A stretch of DNA of 64,000 nt from Rhynochetos jubatus (GCA_027574665.1 CM050648.1:49071200-49135199), one strand, 5' to 3'; positions 1 to 13,200 are shown, counted from the stretch's first letter. Notes: generated by a model from the sequence alone, not told the origin. A program made the numbers and translations.

Positions 1-304
1 GTGAAGTGTAATTAGAAAATTCCAAAAGTAATGTTATATCGGTAAAAGCCAGTGATGTCTGTGCCATAACTTATACAGACCAACATAAATACCTGTTTAG
101 CATTTTCCATCCACGTATTCCAGTGACCTTGCACCAAGACCTCCCCAAAAACATGAGCCTCAGAATCACTTCAAGGCTCTACTACTGCCCTCAGGGCCTG
201 AAAGAAATCTTTCAAAAAGTGCAATTCTATAAGAAAAAATAAGGAAAAAAAGCCACAGAAAATGTGATGTGAAAGTTTTACATTAAGAGAGTAATGATTA
301 TGTT

Positions 305-395
305 GAGTAATACCCACCATGTGCCAGGCACTTCACTAGGTACTTCATAAGGAGGAAAGCCTTTGCTCCAAGGAGTTCACAATCTCATGACTACA
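305..395 (-). repeat. MIR-like SINE relic
   Basis: The plus strand carries a phrase close to the MIR tail read in reverse (ATGTGCCAGGCACTT, then an ACTAGGTACTT block), followed by a stretch like the amniote variant that reads 'ccaaggagttcacaatct'. MIR relics are shared by all amniotes and are usually 25-35% diverged. The match is short and from memory, so family assignment is tentative. The sense strand would be minus. Confidence 0.4.
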
Positions 396-690
396 TATTC
401 AACCTTAATGTTTTATTTATTTCCTTTGTTTGAAGTCTTACTGTGACTAACCATTTTCTCAGCATAGTTGGAGGTTTGGGGTTTGGGGTTTGAAATATAT
501 AAATATGCATTTGAACAATAACAGTGCTTCTAGTCTAAAAGCTTTTATCTCAGACATTCGACAATAATTACTCTATAAATAAATATCACAGAGCTAGATA
601 GATACAAGCAATTTTATCTGAATGATTAATTTGCAGGCTTAGCTAATTAAGTTTTCCTGTCCAAACTGTGTCTTGCATATATTCAAATTT

Positions 691-705
691 AAAAAAAAAA
701 AAAAA
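691..705. repeat. Poly-A tract (15 bases)
   Basis: Uninterrupted A run read directly from the sequence. No retrotransposon body that I recognise lies upstream on the plus strand, so it is a simple repeat rather than a proven retrocopy tail. Confidence 0.8.
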
Positions 706-3084
706 GGGATGACAGGACAGAATAACTATAATTTTGAGGCCTGTTTTTTCAAAAGACTGACTCAAAGCAGCTGACCGCACGGGAAAATCAGGGCCAGAGA
801 AGACTTTTAAGGAATTCTGTAATGCTAAAGGGGGAAAGCATCTGTTATGCTGATATTTCTTAATGTTGAAAACAAAACTTTCCTCTGGGGTATTGTTAAG
901 TGGTGACAAACACATCCATATCTCTGATATAGCTCTCATACAGCAGGGAACATACGTTTTGGTTCAGGACCGTCTGCCTTTTTTTGTTTGCTGTTTAGAC
1001 TAGGGATGACAGCACATGTTGAAGTATTAAAATAATTTGGATCTCGCTGTCTCTTTCTGCTAATATAAGTCCTATTTCTTGTTTTACCTGCTTTCAAGTC
1101 AGCATGTAGGAATCGGGTCAGTGCACACATCCCGTGCTGAGAATGGCGTGCCAACACAATAAGGGAGGAGAACAGCAACTCTCAGCATTGTCGGTCAATG
1201 GAGACTGCAGCTGTGTCTTCAACGCAGCTGCCGGTGGAGTACAGAGTAAGCTCCTGGAAATGACAGTCTGGTCACCGTTTGTGGCACTCCATGGACATGT
1301 GGTCTCCAACTCTAATAGTCCTTTTAATCCCCTAACAAGAACTTTACAACAGATTGAGAGGATTCTCGTGTCGATTCTGAACATGTTCCCTAGTAGAGAG
1401 TTGTCTTCTCAAGTGTGCATTCTGGTCAAACCCACAGATTTAAAAGGTATGTCTGCACTGCGGGCATGGCATTAGGAGAAGTCTGGTTGCAGGGGAATGG
1501 CAAAAAATCTCAAGAAAACCTCATGCAAAGCCCTACACTGTCTTAACCCGACCACAAGCTAGCTTCGTGTTACCAGTTTGAATGCTGCCCAGTTGCACTG
1601 TAGATCAGAGGCCTGTCAGGCCAGGAGCTGAGTTAGGCAGTAAATAAAAATTCCAATGTATCACACTTCAGTAACAGCACTGTCACATTTCAAAGTCCGG
1701 ATGCTGCTAAAAAGCTGTTCTTTGGAGACGATTTTTTTCTGAACAGTAGCTGAGAGGAGAACAGAACCTGCCCAGGAGTCAGGCGGGTGCTGTTTCTCTG
1801 CACGGTTCACCCCATATCGGTGGTGCAGGTTACTTCTCTGACAGACACAGTGAGGCATTTTGAACTCTGGAGTGCATCAGAAAAGCCTTTGCCCTAGACT
1901 CAAGGGTGGGGGACAAAATGAAATATGGCAGCAAATAGAGAGATGAAGACTTGAAGCTTTGCTAATGGTTCTTGGTTGATTTGATCTTCATGTGTAAATC
2001 ATCCAAGTATAAAAGGAAAGTTCTGGTTTACAAGATCCTTTGTTTCTGTAAGGAAAACCAGGCAGCTGTCTCTTCAGTCTTCCCAGACTAACTTCCCAGT
2101 TTCCCCCCGTGCACTTGCTATCTGTTGGTGAGTGGCACAGCTTTACAGTTCTGGTGTCAGAGCTTTAGTTTCTGGCCTTCATGTGGGACAGGCACCTAAT
2201 ACTCAGTTGATGCACTTTGACATCTGTGCCGTAGACTCATGTGAACTAGCACAGCCCTACAAAATCTGGGTCGTGAACAAAGTTTATAATGCAGTCTAGT
2301 TTCCATCAGGATGGTCCCTCTTTCAGAAACTTTTATTCCCTTGTATACCTTGTCCAACAAACCAAACACCCAAAACACAATAGCAACCTAAATCCACTTG
2401 TATAAGGAGCACTGTCAAGGAAAGAAATGATCAAGTAATTGTCAGCCTCTGAAAGACATCATCTCCCAGTTAAAATAGGTAAGGATAAAGAAACCCCTTG
2501 ACAAAGGGGAGAAAACTTCTGGCATGGGTAATGCAACTCCCTGTAGGTTTCCCAAAATACCTTTCTTGATTTTCAATGTTAATGACTAAAATCATAGGTT
2601 ATAGAGAAGCTTTGGAAGAACTAGAAACAAGCTGCTGAATATTTGGGTTGACATAATCCAGAAAATAGCATGCCGTAGAATTTAACAGTATTAGAGCACA
2701 AAAAATATATTGTCCAGTTTTCCTTGAACCAACGAATTTCACAATTTATTATTTGTATCACAGACCTTTTTTGGTAAGGTTAACTGCCTTTTAACTTAGC
2801 TTAATTTGGTTTAATGCACCTGGTGTACACGTATTTTTATGTCTGTGGATACAAACACAGCAACCTGATTTAGAAGGTAGATTGACTCCTTTCTGAAATG
2901 GTACTCTGCTTATGCAGTGCTTAAACAAAGCAGCTTACCCTACTGGAAAAATAAGGATAAATATTCTTTCCAGTATTGACAGGTAACATACTTTGAACAA
3001 GATGGAGAAAAGACTCCACATGAGGGAAAAGTTCCTGCCTTTAAGAAATTGTCACTCAGAGGATTGTATAGTGGTTGGGATATT

Positions 3085-3330
3085 GAACTTGCATCTGGGT
3101 AGGCTGAGATTAGATATTTGGAAAAAATTCTCTGCTGAAAGGGTTGTCAGGCATTGGAACAGGCTGCCTAGGGGGATAGTTGTGTCACCATCTCTGGAGG
3201 TACTGAAAAGGCGGGTAGATGTGGTGCTTAGGGACTAGGTTTAGTGGTGGACTTGGCAGTGTTAGGTTAACAGTTGGACTCTATGATCTTAAAGATCTTT
3301 TCCAAAGATTGTATGAGTCTATGATTCTGT
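3085..3330 (+). repeat. CR1 LINE 3' end, 5'-truncated
   Basis: This is the last ~245 bp of a CR1 non-LTR retrotransposon in sense orientation. The order of landmarks fits the CR1 3' region: 'agattagatattt', 'ggcattggaacaggctgcc', 'tcaccatctctggaggta', 'tagatgtggtgcttaggga', 'ggttggactctatgatctt', and a terminal octamer-type repeat 'tctatgattctgtg'. CR1 copies are normally 5'-truncated and lack clear target-site duplications, as here. An open frame of 81 codons crosses it (2993-3238) but is a by-product of the repeat; the reverse-transcriptase ORF itself lies further upstream in a full element and is absent. Confidence 0.9.
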
Positions 3331-4260
3331 GTATGACAACTTTTTTCCCATTTTTTGCATGCAGTATATTTCCACATATTACATTGTTAATTATGCTTAA
3401 CACATTTCATATTTTAACTTCATTGCATTTCATCCAAAATTTATAATGTAAAGGATGAAAAAAACCCTACAAATGCTAAAATACAAAAATAATGGATGGA
3501 AATAAGCACACAAACTGATGTGATTTATCAGATAGGTTTGTCATAAAAGAAAACACAAAAGCACAAAAACATGGGACTGAAAAGTACAGGATAGTATAGG
3601 TTATACCTGCCAACATAATAAACAGTGGTGTCTAATACTGTATGTCTTTGTCACAGTGTGAGCCTGCTAATTTGGGCCAGAGCATAATCCCAGAAGGTAA
3701 ATACATAACATATAGAGAAATGACCGTGCTTATGGGTCTTGCATGAGAATCTGGGTAAGATCTAAATTTATTATAAACTGATAGAGCACACCTCCTTAGT
3801 GACATGTTTTTATATGGTTTACACTCTCAGCTGAAGAACAAGATACTAGATATTCCCCAGTTCAAAATGCGTTATGAGGGAGTATTATTTTCTGTCCCAC
3901 ACTGAAGGAAGTGTCGTAGTATTTCAGTACAGTGTTTTAAGAATCACATCTAGTTGTACATGCATCAAGCAATTCAGTAATAATAGCTAGATAACTTTTA
4001 ACAATAGCAATTTGCTTAAATGTTAATTTCATTGCTATTAACTGCTTAGCTGCTGCATATTATGTCAGGAAACATTTTAAAAACAAGTTGCATTCACTAA
4101 AAGTAGGTTTTTGAAAGATTACAGTATACTTTTACATTGACACAATGCCATTTCATGAAAAAAATGTGACTGCACTGGAAGCAAAGCTCGTGTTTTATTA
4201 TAAGAGAAAGCAATTTCAGGACCTACCACTGATTTATAAAACCAACACTGGAAAACAGAA

Positions 4261-4282
4261 TGTGTGTGTGCGTGTGTGTGTG
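4261..4282. repeat. TG microsatellite, one interruption
   Basis: Eleven TG-type dinucleotides, interrupted by one CG, read directly from the sequence. Confidence 0.9.
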
Positions 4283-7200
4283 AAAATATTAGAGACTGAG
4301 AAACACAAAGCTGCTTTAAGCAGAAAATTACATTTGTGAGGAGACCATTGTCTAAAAGAGTCCCATGGTTTTCTTAAGTTCCTTTGTTTATTTGTAGATT
4401 TCCCAACATTGTGTGTTTTGAAATTTAGGAACTATTAAAGAAATTGCTTATGATCAAATGAGAAAAATCTGCCAAGAACTTGTGAATGCATGTCAATTTA
4501 GGCTGAAGATGTAAATTGGTATGTTCTATTTGACTTTGATAAGATTATTTTGATAATGCTCATTAAAAAAATCACATTATTAAAGTTGATATTGTGAATG
4601 TTAAAATTACTTCTGTTACAGCATATCGTATGCAAAAATAAGAAGTTGCCTAGGAGGAATTAATTAAATATTTAACAGTATTGAAATTAAGGAAAAATTC
4701 GGTTCACAAAAGTCTAAATTGTGTTTCATAAGAATTTAAAAAATATTCAGAATAAGTTTTATTTTTAGGATTCTAGAATACCTCATCAGAGATATCCCAT
4801 TTTTCCAGCTGTGGTACTGTTATCTTCAGATTTATTCTGAGCACTGATTATCCAGCTGAAGGATATTACTTCACTGATATGATTTTGCTTATTACACTGT
4901 ATGGTGACTTAAGGATTATTTTTGGCATGGTTTCCTAAGGGAACAAGGGCCCCGGTCTTGTTTTACTTCTATACCTGTCTACAGGTAGCTGTTGAGCACC
5001 CGGGATAATTTCAGGGTATGAGAAGACAGACCCAAATGAGGGTCCAGGCTGAGTGGGTGCTGCAGCAGACTTAGCACCCACAGAGAAGTTGCCTCTCCCC
5101 CATCGCTGTATGTGTATTTGCAGCCTGGCCTCTTCAGGGGCTTTTCCTTGCTCAGGAGGCACACAGAGTAGCAGGCCATCGCCCTGTGGCAGAGGAGAAC
5201 AGCCAGGGACTCTGTAAGGATCTGAGGTGCTATGGGGAGGGCAGGGCTTGGGGACCCCTGTGGGTGTGGGAGTGTATGGGACAAAACTGGGAGGAGAAGA
5301 AAGGGAAGATGTGTGTGGGGAAAAGAGACCCAGGACACAAAGTCATAGACCAGCAGGCTTGCTGTATTGGAGCCTTCATCTTTTGAAAACGACGCAGAAC
5401 CTCACCAAGCACATACAAGACCATGGCCTGTCTGACTGGGATCATGGACACATGGACAGAAGTTTGGAGAACAGGATGTTTGGGGAACACCAGTTGCACT
5501 GGCACTGGCAGTGGGTTGATATTACTGCTCTGTTTGAACAGACTCAGAATTCCTGTGTGAAGCAGATCAGGGGTTGGCAGCACTAGTTTTTGCTTGTGTG
5601 GCTCTTGTCTCATGGGATGCAGCTGGTATCCAGTGAGATCATGACACCTCCTCCTCTCATCTCATGGCCAAACATAGGCTGAGGATGTGAAAGGAAAACC
5701 TAGTAACAGAGAACCAAGTTTAATCTCCTCTCCATAGTGACAGCATTATTAAAACCCCTTTATTATCCCATGTAATTCAGGTAGTTTGTGATGGTCCCTC
5801 AGCTGAAAACTCTGCACACTTAGGAGGCTTTGTTAATGCTTTTGGCAATGCAGAGTACAGACTGGCAGTAATCCTGTTTGCATTTTTGTATTTGTTACTG
5901 AAGAGATAATTGAACAAAATAAGTTAATATTTTTTAAAAGATTCATTGAGCCAGAAATGCCAAGAGAAAATCTGATTCTCTAACCTGTAATGTGAACCCC
6001 AGTATGGGGTGATCTGCACTCTGTCCCCAATCGCAAGAGCAATTTCTGGTGGACAGAATGCACAAGCGATCTGAAAAATGTATCATCCTTTTGAGTGAAG
6101 GCAACTAACTTTCACCTCAGTCTTCTTTTGGTTGTGTTTTCTTTTGTAGGTGAGGTCCCTAGAAATAAGTCCTCTTCCAGCTGACACCTTGATTTAGTAA
6201 TAGTGCATAAAAAAAACCAGTAGCTCACATTTTGGCTTCTCATAGTCATTCATTTATTCACACAGAGAGGGAAACACCAGTTAATCCCATTTCCTTCGGG
6301 TCTCTAGGCCGTTGAAGATGTTGATTTGTGTGTTCCAGCAGTGACAGTTTTGGTCAGTTGTTTGTGGAGGAGAGGCAAGAGGAGGGAAATTATTTTTTGT
6401 TGACAGTGCTTTTTCTTACTGAAGGCAATCGCTAATATTTCTAGCAATGTTGTTCCTCTGCAGGGTTTTTGCTTATCAAATGTGAAAAGCAATGTTCCAG
6501 ACAAATAGTGGGGTCCTTGTTTGCACTGCTTTCATCTGTAAAACCTGTACAGAAATAAAGTATAAGCTGGCAAATACCAAATGGTTCAACTTTCTCAAAG
6601 GGGAACATGGGCATTTTTGGTCGATGGAAGGGGTAAAGATCAGATTTCCTTTTCATACATCTCAGATTGAATATAAACTTTTTATTTCTTACTTCATATG
6701 GTATAAGAATCATTATTATTCTGAATATAAGAAAACATATTTCCGTTGCTCTGAAATGTATCATTATTGTCTAAGTCATCCTTGTCCTGGGTACACATGT
6801 GCACAACTCCTGAAATTAATGTCAGTGCATCTCCAGTGGCATTGCAGGAAATTTGAAAGCACCATCCCTACCGAGAAGTTTACTTTCTTGCTTTTTGTTG
6901 GCAATGAATCTAGCAGTGCAGTCTAGCTTATTGAAACCTAGAAGAGCAGAAAGGTATTTTAAATCCCAGGCACTCAATGAATGAGATGTGAAATGAATTT
7001 CATGTGGATCAGCCCCCCGGAGGCTTGTCACAATAGATAAGGCAAAGTGGATAGATGCTGCATTAGTTCATGTATGCTTCTGAGTAGCAGAGCTAATAAC
7101 TGAATCATAATTTCACTTCAGGACACAAGGCTACTATATACTGTCCTCCTTTGATCTCTTCACCCATTGCAGCAAACTAGAAAATATCATCATAAAGCTT

Positions 7201-8188
7201 TCTAAATACATGCAGGAACAAAACCAGTAAAACCTTATAAAATATCCAAAATATTCCACAAGTAGCACCTATTATTAATCCCTTTAAAGGCAAAGGTGAC
7301 AGACATACATTTCTAGACCTCAAGGTACATAATCTTGTTTGCAATTATTTTTATGTGGGACAGCAGTAAAAACTTCATGTGTAACATAACAGTCTGTGCT
7401 TGTGTTTTACAAATCCTTCCCTTTAACTCCTGTTGAGAAGACGATATGGAGACACCTGAGCTGACACTGCAGTAGAAGAGCGCAATTTGCTCAGGCCACA
7501 TTGACTCATTTGCTTTTTCTCCATAGGACATTAATTATGTAATGAATGGAGTAGTGCTGACATGTTGCTTTTCACTATCCCTCAGTAGCTGAGTGCTACA
7601 GAGGCTGTGTGGGAACAAAAAGGATGAGATGTACTAAGTTAGGACATTGATTCAGGAGTCTAAGTGTGTAAAGGTGAACTGGTGTGGGTTTATTTAGCAG
7701 TTGTACCAATATCAGCTCTTCCAAGCACCCACCTCCTGCCTGTCAAGTCACCAGGTAGGAAGTACCACTACTGAAAGCAAACACTAGTTCTGTGGCAGGT
7801 CAAAACCTTTGGTTTACTTGGAGAAAATGCCAGGGAGTATCAATAGGTCTGGTTTGTTACTCCTTCTCCTCCCTTTACTCCAAAAGTTCCTGCCAAATCA
7901 TGTTGATTTACTGTCATACCAGGAAACACCCAGGAGCAGATCTACCTGAGAGATGTTGCTCCCCCAGATTCCTTTTGCTGTTAATGCTGTCCCTGTGCAA
8001 GTCACATACCATTTGACTCCCCAAGGGACCCTTTACCTTTTACACAACTGTTTGCCCCTGTAATTTTGGATTTAAAAAATTGCATTTTTGTTTTCTGAGT
8101 TCTTCACCTGCAAGAATTTATCACATTATTAATTTTCTACAAATTTGAGGTAAATTATGGACTAAAACTTTTCATTTTATGACTGTGA

Positions 8189-8209
8189 TTTTTTTTTTTT
8201 TTTTTTTTT
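8189..8209. repeat. Poly-T tract (21 bases)
   Basis: Uninterrupted run of 21 T. No recognisable retrotransposon body lies downstream on the complementary strand, so it is treated as a mononucleotide repeat. Confidence 0.9.
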
Positions 8210-9355
8210 GGTGTCCATTCTGGTTGTTTTGATTCATGTCTGCATCACACAGAAAAGCCTGGCAAAGAGTACATTGTCAGTGATGTTAGACTGTGAGCTA
8301 TTTTACAGCTCACCATTATGGCTGAACAAACAAAGGAGGGATAGGGCATGTGTTATTGTTGCCTCTAACCTAAACTCTCAACAATTGACTACTAAGGAAA
8401 TCACTGTCTTTGCAGTCAGAGTTAAAAATGCAAACCAGCATTGGTTTTGACTGGCTTCCTACTCTGATTGAGTGAGCAAGGGAGGGACAACAAGAAAGCT
8501 TGTCATCTCAACACATTTTTTATTTAATATAAAATTTCCAACAAGTGGATTCTGGAATAATCACAATCTATGAATCACAATGTAGAGACAAATAAAATTA
8601 CTTTCCAAACCATTTGCATCTATACAAGTGAATAGAGCTCTACTTGAACCTTTTTATGTGAATGCTCCCTGAAAGAGGTAAAGTGTGTTCCTTGACTCTG
8701 AATAAAAGCACAATAAAAGATGATTAAACACTGATTTTTAGGTAAAAGAAAATAATGTATAAATGAAAATCCTCCTTGCTCTTAAGGGAAATGAGGTCTG
8801 AAATTCTTCTGAATCAAGTTCTGAAATCAGAATGCTCCAGTAGGTCATAATTTCAGAGATAAACAAATTGCTCCATATAACCAGCCTATTTTATTGATAA
8901 TAACATGATAACATTATAGTAGCTATCACTCACAATTGTCCTTCAATATTACAACACTCTCATTACCACAGGCTGAGAATTCCCAGTTTAGAAGCAACCC
9001 TCAAATCTACCTTAATTCTTGTTCTGTTAATCATTAGTCCTTTTCTGGTTTGTGTTAAAGGACATTGTCTCTGCTTCTAACTCCATTTTTGAGTTTGTTC
9101 TCTAAGATTTCCTATCACTTATTTTTGCTGAGTCAGACAACAAGCAGATTTTTGCTTTACAGGTTCCCAAGTCATACGAGTTTGTTCTAGCACAAAACCA
9201 CAATTGAGGTTCCTATATCTATTTCCCATACACACTTAATAACTTTAATGGACTATTTCTCTGGGTAATTAACTGCTGTGTGGGGAATTCACACGCATCT
9301 CAGCTGACAAACACAGTTTCTGCAGTGTTCTGTTTTAACAATACATAAAGCCCCA

Positions 9356-9368
9356 CCCCCCCCCCCCC
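9356..9368. repeat. Poly-C tract (13 bases)
   Basis: Thirteen C in a row, preceded by CCCCA. Long C/G homopolymers are prone to length change and sequencing error, so the exact length should be treated with caution. Confidence 0.85.
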
Positions 9369-9834
9369 AAGACATTGCGAATCACAACTGCAGGAGAGGC
9401 TTTTGTGTGTGGTTATACAACTAGGATTTTAATGTATATGAAGTTTGCTATAAAGTTGCTGATTTCTATTTCTTTAATGATTACTTAAGCCCTGCAAAGT
9501 GGATGTACATATCAGTGGCAGAAGGTCTTGCTTGCTTGCGTAGCAGTGTGGCCATTGCTTCTTGTTCTACACCAAGCATACATGAGCCGTTACACACAGA
9601 GCCCCTGGAAACTCTGCTGTTAATCCCACAGGTGTTTGGCATCCCCAAACTGCTGCCATTAGTCATGGAGGAACCCTAAGGCTGAAGTACAGTGTTACTC
9701 CATTTTGTTCAAGTAGTTGTCCCACATGGTGGATAGTGCCAGGCTTCTGTTAGCCCGTCGTCCCTCAGGAAGATTAAACACTGTGATGAAGATTCGATGT
9801 TTCATTTTTAAAATCTAACTTTTTTCCCCTGTTA

Positions 9835-9985
9835 TCAACGACCCTTGCTTCACAGGCCACAATTATGCATTTTTCACTAATCTAGTAGCTGCATCGAAAT
9901 TGGCTCGCCAATTGTTACCTCCCTGGTGACCACTCTGTAAATAGCCATTAACTAATAGGCACAGAGGTAGGCATGTAAATATATA
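9835..9985. promoter_or_regulatory. Candidate conserved regulatory block
   Basis: A compact block containing a perfect inverted repeat AATTGGC-TC-GCCAATT at 9898-9913 (7-base arms around a 2-base centre; it places two CCAAT boxes head to head and resembles a nuclear-factor-1 half-site pair with shortened spacing). Upstream is an ATTATGCAT (POU/homeodomain-like) motif and downstream GCCATTAACTAATAGG. The block keeps a few CpGs in an otherwise CpG-poor area. This is motif-level inference only; conservation cannot be tested from one sequence. Confidence 0.25.
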
Positions 9986-10110
9986 AATAAAGACCCTTTG
10001 GAAAATGAAGTGATTTTTTGTTCTAAGAGAATTTTCCTCTGTTTCTCTACTTAAATATTAGGAGAGACAAATCTCGTTGAGGAATGAAGAAAACATAACA
10101 AGTCATTAAG

Positions 10111-10250
10111 ATCACAGAATCATAGAATGGTTTGGGTTGGAAGGGACCTTAAAGACCATCTAGTTCCAACCCCCCCTGCCATGGGCAGGGACACCCTCCA
10201 CTAGACCAGGTTGCTCCAAGCCTCATCCAGCCTGGCCTTGAAGACATACA
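10111..10250 (-). repeat. CR1 LINE 3' end, 5'-truncated
   Basis: The plus strand reads the reverse complement of a CR1 3' end. It begins with the terminal octamer repeat (atcacagaatcatagaatgg), then 'ggttggaagggacctt', 'aaagaccatctagttccaac', a C-run with 'tgccatgggcaggg', 'ccactagaccaggttgctcc' and 'catccagcctggccttgaa'. Homology stops near 10250. The low divergence from the motif I remember suggests one of the younger copies here. Only about 140 bp remain, with no coding part. Confidence 0.93.
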
Positions 10251-13200
10251 AGAGGGGCTGAGCTCTCTTGATGATATTGGTGACCTGGTTCTGAAATTTG
10301 CTATTTTTTCAAAATCCATCTGCCTTTGTGCCAACAGTGTTAAGGACAGGATTCTTGGGATTCATGGGTTACTGTCCCTATGTGTGCCTGCTAATGGAAA
10401 ACATAATAGGACACGAGAATATGTGCAGTAATGTGTGTGCCTAACAGCCTGGAAAACAGCCATTCACTTGTCAAGTTCTTCATGGAGAGTAGCTGAAAGT
10501 CTTGTCAGCTACGCTTTGTTCTCTAATCTAACTAATCTTGTTTTATTGGTGCTTTCTTGGATAGACAGGTACGGCTCAGCCTGAACTGTGGGTTTTTTTG
10601 GCGGTGTTGTGTCAGTTTGGTGGGGTTTGTTGTTTTGCTTTTAGTACAAACAAACATGTGATCACTGTCCTCCTTTTCCATCTCCAGCATACAGTCTAAG
10701 GTTACTGGGATAGCATTTGTAGCAACAGAAAGATCTTAAATAACATCAGTGGTACAAAACATTTTACCTTGCCAACAATGAGTTAGAAAGTTCTGGACTT
10801 CAAATCAGACATGTAGTGGTAGTACAGAGCATGCATGCTGTGCAGGATGTCCTGAGGGTTGTAAGATCAATTCAGCTTTGTTCAGCTGTGTCAACTGCGA
10901 TGATCTTAAGATGCTGACATGGCTCAGCTTGATAGGTTGAAGAAATTTAACTGCTTTGATAAGGTTAAAGGGGGAATCCAGGCAAGAATAGAAAACAAAA
11001 CAAAACACTGCTTAGAAGCTTGACTGCACACCATAGCAACCCACTGACGCCTGACAACACAACCAGTGCAAATTACCTTTCCTCCAGAAAAAAAAAAAAT
11101 CAGCAAGACCTGTGTTAAAAAGAGATCAGTTGGTATCTACAATATTTCCTGTTCTATCTGGTGTCAGGCAATGACACCAACACAACCAATTACACTGCTC
11201 TTCCTTTCTGTATCATAAGACCTGTCAGTGTTATGGGGCTGAGAGCTTCAGAAGAAGAGACTGCCTCTAAGATGCAAAATTGTATCTTGAATTTAACCAT
11301 TTCTACTGGAGAAGAACTCAGCAAGTAGATACAGGGCTTTTAAAAATCTTTTTGTAGAGGAAATAAGGCAGTGACTTACAGCAAAATTGTTGATAGAGCT
11401 TTAGGGCCAAATTGGAAGCCCCCATAAGTCAGCACAAGGGTCGCCATGCTAAGACCTTCGATAAATGGGTTTCAGAACTATATGAACATAGTCCAAGTCT
11501 GCTCTTAAATGTTTTAAAGACTGTGTCAGTCCATCAGTCTAATGACTCTTGTTTTCTAAATGAAAGCTAGTCATTTTCCGAATAACTTATTAATAAAATA
11601 TTGCTCTTGAAATTACTTTTTTCCTACTTTACTGCCTTAGCCAAAAAAAAAACCCAAAAAACCCCACCAAAAAAACGACTGCAGAATTTGTCATCAGCAG
11701 CCATCCACCACAAAATGCAACATATCCACAACAGGCACAGACATTATTAGACATCTGCCATTACCAGTTATGGGAACTAAGTCTGTCCAGAATGTTTTAT
11801 TGCTTTCTGTTTTCACCAAACTTGTGTCCTTTGGAATATTTTTAGGTTTTGTGGTCTGAGAAGAATCACAAGCAAAGAAACCATGAAATATTTGATGCCT
11901 GGCATAAGCCAAGTTGACCTTTGTGAGACCTGACCCTTATTCCTTGTCTGCCAGAATATGGTACATGGAGAAATGATAACCAAAAGCAGGCTGCTGAGAT
12001 TTACAAAATTCCAAAGTGGGAAACAAGGTTAGGGATAAAATCAGTTGCTAAAATAAATAATAATTGAGTGTTTGAGGGAATATTGAGAAAACAGTCTGGA
12101 GGAGGACTAAGAGTACCTCCAGACAGGCAGGAAGTAATTTTTAGGGACCTGCAGGTAAGGTCTAGTGGATGTAACCTGGCTTGGAATAACTAGTGCAGAA
12201 CTGTGGGCAATGCAATACCTTCTGGAGAGCAAACTGATGAAAACCTGTACTCTTAGGACTGCACTGGACAAAATTACATGTTGTATTGGCAGAGATTCAG
12301 GATACATGGTAACTGATTTCAAATATGTCTATGATGTGGAAATCTTTATGAATCTAACAATCTCAAGTAACAGAAAATATAGACAATTATGTCCTAAAAC
12401 CAAATCAGAAATGTAAGACAAAACTACAGATTGAAACTAAAATGCATGGGATCACTCAGTACTATATTTTTTCAGTATTATGTTTCTAGAAGCAGCCAAA
12501 TCACTGACACTTCAGAGTTATGATAAGATTTCATCAGTCATGCTTGTGTACAATTTGGGAGAACAGTCCTTTTTCTGTGATAAGTATTTTATATAGTGTT
12601 TTTACACTGAACTATCAAACAAAATTCAGAAGTCATAGTGCATACATCCAACCTATTCAGGCTAACTTCGATGAAAATATTTTGGGTTTTGTTTGGCTGG
12701 GGTTTTTTTGCTTAGAAAACAGTGCTTATTACCTGCATTGCGGTGCAGGAGGGAATACAAAGATTGGTCCTTTCACTTAAATTTGATAAAATTTAATTGT
12801 GGCTGTTTTTTCTACTGGAAACTCTGAAGTAAAGCTGGTGGCATTGTCACCCAGAGATCCAGAAACTGCAGCTAAGTATGAATTAGATTTGCTAGAAGAA
12901 GTCTGGAGGAACATAGCCCAGAAGGAAATTAATGTTGTTTTGTTGCCTTCAGTCTAAAAGTTACAATGGTTCATATATTACACAAGGTGATCATATCTCG
13001 CGAATGCAATCACATTTTATTTTTTAACCTGGTGACAGCCAGAGTGTCTTGGTGGCCTTAAGAAAGCAGTCTGGGCATCTAGAAGCAGGTGCCTTAATAA
13101 TTCGAATTATAACCTTGCCACTACTTCAAGCAAAGTCAGAACAAAGGCTACATCAATGTTTCGGTGTTTATAGCCATTTCAGGGTGCACTTCCTATAAGA

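Larger units (their letters stand above)
1..3084. other. Non-coding stretch, no gene recognised
   Basis: AT-rich unique-looking DNA. It contains a MIR-like relic at 305-395, a short G/T-rich tandem at 473-492 (period 7, about three copies), a 15-base A tract at 691-705 and a patch with more CpG than its surroundings at about 1090-1470. Open frames of 113 codons (plus, 1134-1475) and 88 codons (minus, 1118-1384) overlap on opposite strands in that patch. Neither resembles a protein I know, and two-strand openness suggests composition rather than coding. Confidence 0.6.
3331..10110. other. Non-coding stretch, no gene recognised
   Basis: Unique AT-rich sequence. It contains a TG microsatellite (4261-4282), a GC-richer patch at 4930-5620 with overlapping open frames on both strands, a 144-codon open frame on plus at 6492-6926, a 21-base T run (8189-8209), a 13-base C run (9356-9368), and a regulatory-looking block at 9835-9985. 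A phrase at about 7975-8035 faintly resembles the MIR core but is too diverged to call. No splice-delimited exon or known protein was recognised. Confidence 0.6.

Noticed and set aside
473-492. G/T-rich period-7 repeat as a telomere-like or G-quadruplex motif
   Set aside because: Unit is not TTAGGG and only about three short G runs are present, too few for a four-run quadruplex.
5227-5613. Overlapping 119- and 127-codon open frames on both strands as possible genes
   Set aside because: Open on both strands in a GC-richer patch, no recognisable domain, no splice or promoter context.
7975-8035. Possible MIR core on the plus strand
   Set aside because: Only a short phrase ('tgcaagtcacataccatttg') fits; too diverged to separate from chance.
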